A stretch of DNA of 10,472 nucleotides from Eggerthellaceae bacterium. Its GTDB lineage: Bacteria > Actinomycetota > Coriobacteriia > Coriobacteriales > Eggerthellaceae. Within the stretch, counting starts at the first letter, position 1. The number at the start of each line of letters is the position of its first letter. The stretch spans positions 1 through 10,472 of the forward strand of contig CAAEDC010000189.1 of NCBI GenBank assembly GCA_900754495.1. The letters are read 5' to 3'. Below are positions 6,050-10,472 of the stretch, one piece after another. The notes beneath the pieces were generated by a model. It did not search any database, was not told the DNA's origin, and was given only the letters and a program-made list of their open reading frames with translations. The translations under genes and the position numbers were made by a program.

Positions 6050-7501
6050 TCAGCGGACCTGCACCACCTGCATCACGTTGGTGGGGGCGATGCCGGTGAC
6101 GCCGGGGCGGATGTCCTCGTCGGGAGCAGTCTCGGCATCTCCGGTGGTGATGACCGCCAGATCGCCCGGCTTTACGTAGCCGGCGGCGCGGACCTTGGCG
6201 ATGGCGTTGCCCATCACCAGCCGGCGGGCGCCCTGCATGTCGTCGAGAAGCGGGGTCACGCCCCAGCTGAGCAGCATCTGGCGCATCACGCGCTCATCGG
6301 GCGTGACGGCGTAGATGGGCATGCGGGGACGCAGGTTGGAGATGAGGCGCGCCGTGCGTCCGGAGATCGTCGGCGCGATGATGCACGCGGCGTCGAGCGT
6401 CTCGGCGGTCTGAACGGCGGCGATGCCGACGGCGAGCGACGCGCGGGCATGGGTGCGCTCGCGATCGGGCTCGTGCCCGTCGAACAGGTGCGGCTCCGTT
6501 TCGGCGGCGATGCGCGCCATGGTGCGCACGGCGTCCACGGGATGCTTGCCCGAGGCGGTCTCGCCCGACAGCATCACGCAGTCGGTTCCGTCGTAGATGG
6601 CGTTGGCGACGTCGGCGACCTCCGCGCGCGTGGGGCGCGGGTTGCGGATCATCGAGTCGAGCATCTGCGTGGCAGTGATGACCGGCTTCGACTCGCGGTT
6701 GCACAGGTGGATGATCTCCTTTTGCAGGTAGGGCACGCGGTACGCGGGCACTTCCACGCCGAGATCGCCGCGCGCGACCATGATGCCGTCGGCTTCGCGC
6801 ACGATATCGTGGATGTTGTCGAGCGCGCCCGCCGCCTCTATCTTGGCGATGACCGCGATGCCCGCGCCGCCGCTGTCGGCGAGGAAGCGCTTGATCTCGC
6901 GCACGCCTGCCCCGTCGCGGACGAACGACGCCGCGACCACGTCGACGCCTTGCTGGATACCGAACAGCAGGTCGGAGCGATCCTGGTCGGTCACCGCCGG
7001 AAGCGGCAGCTGCGCGCCGGGGACGTTGATCGACTTGCGCTGGCCGAGCACGCCGTCGTTGACGACCAAGCATTCGATGTCGTCGCCGTCGAAGCGCGTG
7101 ACCGTAAGCTCGATCAGCCCGTCATCCAAAAGAAGGCGCTGGCCGAGCGAAAGGCTGCCCGCCAGCGCGGCGCAGCTTTGGAACACGCGGCCGCCGCTGC
7201 CGTCGGCGGATTCGTCGGTGGTGAGGACGAGCGTCTGTCCGGCGCGAAGGACGAGCGGCTTGCCGTCCGCCAGCAACCCGGTGCGGATCTCGGGGCCTTT
7301 GGTGTCCAGCATGATCGCGCAGGGGATGCCGGTTTCGGCGCGCAGGCGTTTCACCTGATCGATGCGGCGCGCATGCTCTTCATGGCTGCCATGGCTGAAG
7401 TTCAGGCGCGCGACGTTCATTCCCGCGTCAAGCAGGGCGCGCAGCGCGTCCTCGCCGTCGACGGCGGGCCCCAACGTGCAGATTATCTTGGTTCGCCTCA
7501 T
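6050..7501 (-). CDS. pyk: Pyruvate kinase
   Basis: Pyruvate kinase converts phosphoenolpyruvate and ADP to pyruvate and ATP, the last step of glycolysis, in the cytoplasm. The 483-aa product has the common short bacterial length. It lacks the extra C-terminal PEP-utiliser domain found in Bacillus enzymes. Domain A carries RRTKIICTLGPA (2-13), ARLNFSHGSHEEH (31-43), MLDTKGPEIRTG (64-75), the catalytic segment AVIAKIEAAGALDN with K220 and E222 (216-229), VARGDLGVE (242-250), and KPVITATQMLDSMIRNPRPTRAEVADVANAI (272-302). SGETASGKHPVDAV is at 312-325. Domain B is about 72-170, and the C-terminal allosteric-type domain runs from about 350. The ATG at 7499-7501 has only a weak ribosome site (GGAAAG, about nine bases upstream) but gives the standard N-terminus. 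The stop is TGA. No strong terminator is seen in the 129 bp to yebC. Confidence 0.98.
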   Translation of the reverse strand: MRRTKIICTLGPAVDGEDALRALLDAGMNVARLNFSHGSHEEHARRIDQVKRLRAETGIPCAIMLDTKGPEIRTGLLADGKPLVLRAGQTLVLTTDESADGSGGRVFQSCAALAGSLSLGQRLLLDDGLIELTVTRFDGDDIECLVVNDGVLGQRKSINVPGAQLPLPAVTDQDRSDLLFGIQQGVDVVAASFVRDGAGVREIKRFLADSGGAGIAVIAKIEAAGALDNIHDIVREADGIMVARGDLGVEVPAYRVPYLQKEIIHLCNRESKPVITATQMLDSMIRNPRPTRAEVADVANAIYDGTDCVMLSGETASGKHPVDAVRTMARIAAETEPHLFDGHEPDRERTHARASLAVGIAAVQTAETLDAACIIAPTISGRTARLISNLRPRMPIYAVTPDERVMRQMLLSWGVTPLLDDMQGARRLVMGNAIAKVRAAGYVKPGDLAVITTGDAETAPDEDIRPGVTGIAPTNVMQVVQVR

Positions 7502-7543
7502 TGCGCCAACTTTCCATCATAAGAAAGGCCCGAAGAACACCCG

Positions 7544-7567
7544 CCGCATTCGCTCAGCGTTCTGCGG
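7544..7567 (-). promoter_or_regulatory. Hairpin in the pyk leader
   Basis: CCGCA (7544-7548) pairs with TGCGG (7563-7567), and inside it CGC (7551-7553) pairs with GCG (7557-7559). If pyk is transcribed from the -10 at 7608-7613, this hairpin lies in the roughly 100-nt leader. Its role is unknown. Confidence 0.35.
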
Positions 7568-7607
7568 ATGATCGACTCCCCGCCTTTGCCGTTTTCCGGT
7601 TTTGCAG

Positions 7608-7613
7608 ATTGTA
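7608..7613 (-). promoter_or_regulatory. Candidate -10 box of pyk
   Basis: The minus strand reads TACAAT within TGATACAAT, one mismatch from TATAAT. It lies about 107 bp before the pyk ATG, in a locally AT-richer stretch. No TTGACA-like -35 is present at the right distance. Instead, two direct repeats lie just upstream, as would fit an activator-dependent promoter. Confidence 0.45.
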
Positions 7614-7616
7614 TCA

Positions 7617-7654
7617 CCCTCTTTCTGCGGTTTTCTCGCCCCCTTTCTGCGGTT
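7617..7654 (-). repeat. Two 16-bp direct repeats upstream of the pyk -10 box
   Basis: CCCNCTTTCTGCGGTT occurs at 7617-7632 and 7639-7654 (15 of 16 identical), with a period of 22 bp or about two helical turns. The copies start four bases upstream of the candidate -10, where an activator or repressor of pyk could bind. Confidence 0.6.
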
Positions 7655-7719
7655 CTCAATCGAGAAGCTCCTTCGCTCGCCAGGCGATCCCACGAGGCAC
7701 CTTGTCCAGAATTGCACGG

Positions 7720-7863
7720 TTTGAACACTTCTTCTCGAACCGAGCATCGACGAATCGTCATTTCAGCAGTTCTTCCCAAATAGTGATCACATAGAAGAGG
7801 GAAATGGGAAGAACTGCTGAAAAGAGGGAAACACCCGAACAGCGATGGGAAGAACCACGCGTT
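7720..7863. repeat. Upstream array of the 17-bp GGGAAGAANTGCTNAAA repeat (three copies and one half copy)
   Basis: Copies lie at 7720-7736 (minus, GAGAAGAAGTGTTCAAA), 7761-7777 (minus, GGGAAGAACTGCTGAAA), 7806-7822 (plus, GGGAAGAACTGCTGAAA) and 7847-7863 (plus, only the first nine bases conserved). The spacers are 24, 28 and 24 bp, so the array is symmetric about 7791. The two inner copies form an 18-bp perfect inverted repeat (7761-7778 and 7805-7822) around a GTGATCAC palindrome (7783-7790). Spacer sequences are unrelated to each other. A related array with the same spacing follows the gene at 8383-9363. I do not recognise the element. Confidence 0.85.
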
Positions 7864-7983
7864 TTGGCAGGTTATGGACAAATTGAAGGGCTAATGCCCG
7901 GGATGACGGGCGTTGTCGACCCGGACGATTTGGCGGAATGCCGTCGCCGAGAACACATGCCGGCGTCGCAGGCGCCGCGGCAA

Positions 7984-8117
7984 AACGATGGCGGCGTCGC
8001 GGTATGACGACGGCAGCGCAGCGGGACATCGACGACGCAGCGCAACGATGACGGCGTCGCGGTAGGACAGCGGTGACGCGACGGGGCAGCGGAACGATGG
8101 CGGCGTCGCGGTAGGAC
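7984..8117. repeat. GC-rich repeat block upstream of the orphan gene
   Basis: A 25-bp unit beginning AACGATG and continuing with GGCGTCGCGGTA occurs three times, at 7984-8008, 8044-8068 and 8093-8117, with one or two differences between copies. Periods are 60 and 49 bp. The DNA between them is made of shorter related words such as GACGACG and GCAGCG. Long open frames across it on the minus strand are low-complexity (Arg, Ala, Pro) and not convincing as genes. Confidence 0.75.
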
Positions 8118-8382
8118 GACAGCAAAACGACGACAGAACGGCATCTGATCCGCACTGGATTCGAAAAGCGGCCGCATGATCCCGCGCAAGGCGGTGGAGC
8201 TTCAATATTGCCCGGTCGCATCTGGCAAGAGAGGTCGCACCAAGGATCGCGGCGACGCAGGAAGCAAAGCCGGGCGAGCGCAAAACCGCCGGAGTCGGTA
8301 CGTCGATCAACACCACCGAGATCGATCCACCGGCAGCTAAAACGCTTGGTGGAGGCCCGGCAAAACCACGAGAAGGGCGGAT
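8118..8382 (+). other. Gene-free leader of the orphan gene
   Basis: No convincing gene is seen here. The words GCAAAAC recur near 8122, 8279 and 8360, as they do at 7980, so the degenerate repeat texture continues with less regularity. CAATAT near 8203 is the only AT-rich spot that could serve as a -10 for the downstream gene. No matching -35 was found. A GAAGGG near 8373 is a plausible ribosome site. Confidence 0.4.
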
Positions 8383-9363
8383 ATGGAAACGAAGGTCGAA
8401 CGAAGACTTGCCAAGCTATTCGAAGAGGCGGAGGCGAACCGCAAATGCGCAACCTGCCCACCCGATTCGCCCAACAGGAAAGCGATCCTTCGAAGAATCC
8501 CCCACGACATCATCTCTCCGGCTCGTGGACTGTACGCCAGAACCACGCACTGGGACAACTTGAGTCGCACCGAAAAGGCCATGCGCATCGCACGGACCCT
8601 GGCGGAACTGCATCCTACCTGGGTGTTTTGCGGACCGACCGCTGCAGCAGCGCACCAACTCGAAACACCCCAGACCCTGCTCGCCAACACCTACATCGTG
8701 TCGAAGTGCGCATCGAATCCCTTCTCCACGATACGCCGTCTCGACAGCACCGGTTTCGAGCCGTGCGTCGCGCAAGGGATCCCCGTCACCGACCCGCTGA
8801 CCTCCGCAATCGACTGCCTGCGTATCGGATCGTTCCCCGAGTCACTGGCGATCGCCGACTCGGCGCTGCGCAAGCTTTCTATGCTCCGTTCTGATTTCGA
8901 AAAAGAAGTGCTCGTCCGCCTGAAGGGGAAGCATCGAGCGCGCGAAGGGCGGCGAGCCGCACGGTATGCAAGCGCGTTGAGCGAAAACGGCGGGGAGTCG
9001 TACGCTAGAGGCGTGATGATCGAAGAGGGTTTCTGCATACCCCGGCTTCAGGTGGAAATCCCCGATCCCATCGAGCCCGGCAGATCGTATCGCGTGGACT
9101 ACCTCTGGACCGCCGTTGACGGGACGCCCGTCATCGGCGAATTGGACGGCAGGGACAAGCTCCGGGATCCGGACATGCTGAAAGGCCGCACCCTGGAGGA
9201 CGCGGTCCGGGCGGAGCGGACGAGGGAGTCGCGTTTGAGCATCACCGGCGCGCGAATCTTCCGCTTCACCTTTGAGGATGTGCTGAATAGGCGCCGCTTC
9301 GCTTCAACGCTGCAAGCGTTCGGCGTTCCTTTTGCAAAGCGCAGAGGAGGCAATGCGCAGTGA
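8383..9363 (+). CDS. AbiEi-like / PD-(D/E)XK (DUF559-like) protein flanked by repeats
   Basis: This is a 326-aa soluble protein on the opposite strand to all other genes here. The N-terminal half resembles AbiEi antitoxin-type proteins. It has a helical start, SPARGLYART (45-54) where these proteins have a winged-helix wing, then LAELHPTWVFCGPTAAAAHQL (73-93) and a PLTSAIDCLRI segment (138-148). The C-terminal part resembles DUF559/Vsr-like nucleases: GGESYARG (203-210, E205), YRVDYLW (236-242, D239), VIGELDGRDK (250-259, E253, D255, K259), and TGARIFRFTFEDVL at the end. The likely acidic set D239-E253-D255 with K259 is intact, so nuclease activity is possible but unproven. An in-frame TAA at 8338-8340 and the lack of earlier start codons fix the ATG at 8383. 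No partner toxin (AbiEii nucleotidyltransferase) is adjacent. From memory, related proteins occur in several copies in Eggerthellaceae. Function unknown. Confidence 0.86.
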   Translation: METKVERRLAKLFEEAEANRKCATCPPDSPNRKAILRRIPHDIISPARGLYARTTHWDNLSRTEKAMRIARTLAELHPTWVFCGPTAAAAHQLETPQTLLANTYIVSKCASNPFSTIRRLDSTGFEPCVAQGIPVTDPLTSAIDCLRIGSFPESLAIADSALRKLSMLRSDFEKEVLVRLKGKHRAREGRRAARYASALSENGGESYARGVMIEEGFCIPRLQVEIPDPIEPGRSYRVDYLWTAVDGTPVIGELDGRDKLRDPDMLKGRTLEDAVRAERTRESRLSITGARIFRFTFEDVLNRRRFASTLQAFGVPFAKRRGGNAQ

Positions 9364-9365
9364 CT

Positions 9366-9468
9366 TCTGAGCACTTCTTACCAAAAATGCCGTCCTGCTA
9401 AGACGATTGCGGGAAGAAGTGCTCAAAAGCCGATCCGAGAAGCCGCAATACGGGAAGAAGTGCTCAAA
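9366..9468. repeat. Downstream array of the 17-bp repeat (three copies)
   Basis: Copies lie at 9366-9382 (minus, GGTAAGAAGTGCTCAGA), 9411-9427 (plus, GGGAAGAAGTGCTCAAA) and 9452-9468 (plus, identical to the previous one). The spacers are 28 and 24 bp, the same as in the array at 7720-7863. The last two share 18 identical bases including the C before the unit. The first begins two bases after the stop codon of the orphan gene. Confidence 0.87.
9368..9425 (+). terminator. Inverted pair after the orphan gene, possible transcript-end hairpin
   Basis: TGAGCACTTCTT (9368-9379) pairs with AAGAAGTGCTCA (9414-9425) over 12 bp, extended by CC/GG after one mismatch, with a loop of about 28 nt. It starts five bases past the TGA at 9361-9363. 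There is no T tract, so termination is uncertain. Confidence 0.3.
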
Positions 9469-9529
9469 CGCTGCCGATATGGACAGCTGCGAATCGAGAG
9501 AGGGCGCGGGAAGGGCGGTGGCGCGGCTG

Positions 9530-9680
9530 GGTCGCGGCGGCGCGGCGGGACGCAACGGCGCCGCAGTGGGTCGCAGCGGCGGGGCGGCAGGTCGCAGCGA
9601 CGTCGTAACGGGACAAAGCGGTGGTGCGACGACATCGTAGCGAGACAGGCGCGGCGGGGCGGCGGGACGCAACGGCGCCG
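9530..9680. repeat. GC-rich repeat block downstream of the orphan gene
   Basis: A 22-bp unit starting GCGGCGGGACGCAACGG occurs exactly twice, at 9542-9563 and 9659-9680. GGTCGCRGCGRC occurs at 9530-9541, 9569-9580 and 9590-9601. On the minus strand CGCTACGATGTCG and CGTTACGACGTCG are further related words near 9604-9641. The texture is like the block at 7984-8117, and both are long low-complexity open frames without gene-like features. The remaining bases to 9724 hold only the palindrome CTCGATCGAG (9712-9721) next to the moaC stop. Confidence 0.7.
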
Positions 9681-9724
9681 TAACGTTTGCCCCTCCCCTG
9701 CGACATCCCATCTCGATCGAGCCG

Positions 9725-10246
9725 CTACAGCAGCTCCTCGGGGCGCTCCTCGCGCAGCCACAGGCCGGTTTTGCCGCCGTCCTTCTTGAGCAGGCGCACG
9801 TCCACTATCTCCATGCCGCGGTCGACGGCCTTGCACATGTCGTACACGGTGAGGCAGGCGATGGACGCCGCGGTGAGCGCCTCCATCTCGATGCCCGTCT
9901 TGCCGGTGACGCCGCAGGTGGTGGTCACGTGGATGCCCACGCGGCCGTCCTCGCGATCGCCGGGCTGGATGGGCTCGCAGTCCACCTTGGCCTTGGTGAT
10001 GTTGAGCGGATGGCACATGGGGATGAGGCTGGACGTCTGCTTGGCGCCCATCACGCCCGCCACGCGCGCGCAGGCCAGCACGTCGCCCTTGGCGGCCTTG
10101 CCCTCGACGATGAGCGCCAGCGTCTCGGGATGCATGAGGATGGAGCCCTCGGCGACCGCGACGCGCTCGGTGTCGGCCTTCTGCGAGACGTCCACCATGC
10201 GGACGTCGCCCTTGTCGTCGATGTGGGTGAGTTTTTGATCGGTCAT
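9725..10246 (-). CDS. moaC: Cyclic pyranopterin monophosphate synthase MoaC
   Basis: MoaC converts the MoaA product 3',8-cyclo-7,8-dihydro-GTP to cyclic pyranopterin monophosphate, the first stable intermediate of molybdenum cofactor synthesis. The 173-aa product, numbered from the ATG at 10244-10246, shows the family active-site blocks. These are [18 protein letters not shown] (54-71, with K53 just before), LIPMCHPL (74-81, H79), [17 protein letters not shown] (112-128, E120 and E122), [11 protein letters not shown] (135-145, D136 and K139), and KKDGGKTG (154-161). An in-frame ATG at 10312 would add 22 residues with no family match. The chosen ATG has GGAGGA eight bases upstream and gives the usual [10 protein letters not shown] start. 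No other mo-cofactor gene is in view, though the window ends soon after. Molybdoenzymes are common in gut Coriobacteriia, which fits the host guess. Confidence 0.97.
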   Translation of the reverse strand: MTDQKLTHIDDKGDVRMVDVSQKADTERVAVAEGSILMHPETLALIVEGKAAKGDVLACARVAGVMGAKQTSSLIPMCHPLNITKAKVDCEPIQPGDREDGRVGIHVTTTCGVTGKTGIEMEALTAASIACLTVYDMCKAVDRGMEIVDVRLLKKDGGKTGLWLREERPEELL

Positions 10247-10281
10247 AGAATGCTTCCTCCGGTTCTCTGCTCTATCCGAAC

Positions 10282-10401
10282 GGGGAGGGCCGGCCGCGGG
10301 ACACGTGCTCAAACAAGTCCTCGCCCTCTAAGCATCGCGTTCTTCGAACGCGATCAAGGGGCTGCGGAAACTGCGCGCGAACCCCGCGGCCGGCCCTCCC
10401 C
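10282..10401. repeat. 120-bp element bounded by 19-bp perfect inverted repeats, upstream of moaC
   Basis: GGGGAGGGCCGGCCGCGGG (10282-10300) and its exact complement (10383-10401) enclose 82 bp. Within lies a second perfect hairpin, ATCGCGTTC (10334-10342) and GAACGCGAT (10346-10354), with a TTC loop. The element starts 35 bp before the moaC ATG, so on the minus strand it could be a leader structure, a terminator of the gene beyond, or a mobile palindromic repeat. There is no T tract on either side. It is not recognisably the known Moco RNA motif. Confidence 0.7.
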
Positions 10402-10435
10402 TGCTCTTCCTTGCCAGCCTAACCATCCACTGGGC

Positions 10436-10467
10436 GGTTCGGCTCGCGCGGATACCGCGCGCGAACC
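10436..10467. repeat. Strong hairpin at the right edge of the window
   Basis: GGTTCG (10436-10441) pairs with CGAACC (10462-10467), and CGCGCGG (10445-10451) pairs with CCGCGCG (10455-10461) across an ATA loop, leaving a 3-nt bulge. This gives 13 bp, nearly all GC. The word GCGCGCGAACCCC in its right arm also occurs at 10373-10385, inside the neighbouring 120-bp element, suggesting a shared palindromic repeat family. Confidence 0.6.
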
Positions 10468-10472
10468 CCTCG

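Noticed and set aside
7720..7863. CRISPR-like array (17-bp repeats with 24-bp unique spacers)
   Set aside because: Copies change orientation in the middle, are few and imperfect, repeats are too short, and no cas genes are near.
7804..8007. 67-codon plus-strand frame starting inside a repeat copy
   Set aside because: It runs through the repeats, its composition is unlike the real genes, and no family motif is visible, although a GAGGG lies just upstream of its ATG.
7787..8461. Long minus-strand frame of Arg/Ala/Pro-rich sequence
   Set aside because: It translates the GC-rich repeats and overlaps the start of the real gene. Low complexity and shifted repeat phases argue against coding.
9712..9721. 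CTCGATCGAG palindrome after moaC as a terminator
   Set aside because: It has no loop and no T tract, and 10-bp palindromes of this kind are common by chance.
9304..10016. Long minus-strand frames across the downstream repeat block and moaC
   Set aside because: They are repeat translations or shadows of moaC in the wrong frame.
10298..10314. Eighth copy of the 17-bp repeat
   Set aside because: Only the GTGCTCAAA half and GGGA match, with a one-base deletion and a differing centre. It is not in the array spacing.
10282..10401. Known Moco (molybdenum cofactor) riboswitch
   Set aside because: Position before moaC is suggestive, but I cannot match the known motif's conserved core. The perfect GC arms look more like a palindromic repeat.

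Overview
The window is high-GC DNA, roughly 60-65% by eye. It carries chromosomal housekeeping genes whose protein style (RuvB and RuvC with extra tails, a long YebC) and whose 326-aa AbiEi/nuclease-like protein suggest an anaerobic actinobacterium of the Coriobacteriia, most likely Eggerthellaceae. That placement is an inference from recall, not from a search. No rRNA, tRNA, transposase, integrase or cas gene is visible.

Left part (1-5116), almost all on the minus strand. In transcription order (right to left) there is ruvC-ruvA-ruvB plus a small DUF6483-like gene in one tightly packed operon. A near-consensus LexA/SOS box lies directly upstream of ruvC. Next come a cold-shock protein gene with a structured leader and a textbook terminator, and then queA (queuosine tRNA modification) with its own perfect -10 box. 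The first 39 bases may be the tail of a plus-strand gene.

Middle (5117-7501), also minus. yebC has its own promoter and a very strong intrinsic terminator that separates it from ruvCAB. pyk (pyruvate kinase) lies upstream of it, with a candidate promoter preceded by two 16-bp direct repeats 22 bp apart.

Accessory part (7502-9724). This is the unusual region. A single plus-strand gene (8383-9363) encodes a protein with an AbiEi-like N-terminal region and a PD-(D/E)XK/DUF559-like C-terminal region. It sits alone in about 1.2 kb of otherwise non-coding DNA. On both sides are copies of a 17-bp repeat, GGGAAGAANTGCTNAAA, in the same geometry: an inverted pair separated by exactly 28 bp, with further copies in direct orientation exactly 24 bp outward. 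Outside the upstream array, and again downstream, are GC-rich degenerate repeats. The layout suggests a repeat-bounded cassette, or a nuclease-like or regulatory protein acting on its own flanking sites.

Right edge (9725-10472). moaC (molybdopterin biosynthesis), minus strand, is preceded by a 120-bp element with 19-bp perfect inverted repeats enclosing a 9-bp hairpin, and by a second very strong hairpin at the end of the window.

The housekeeping genes serve independent jobs: recombinational repair, translation quality and tRNA modification, glycolysis and cofactor synthesis. The only functionally linked set is ruvCAB.
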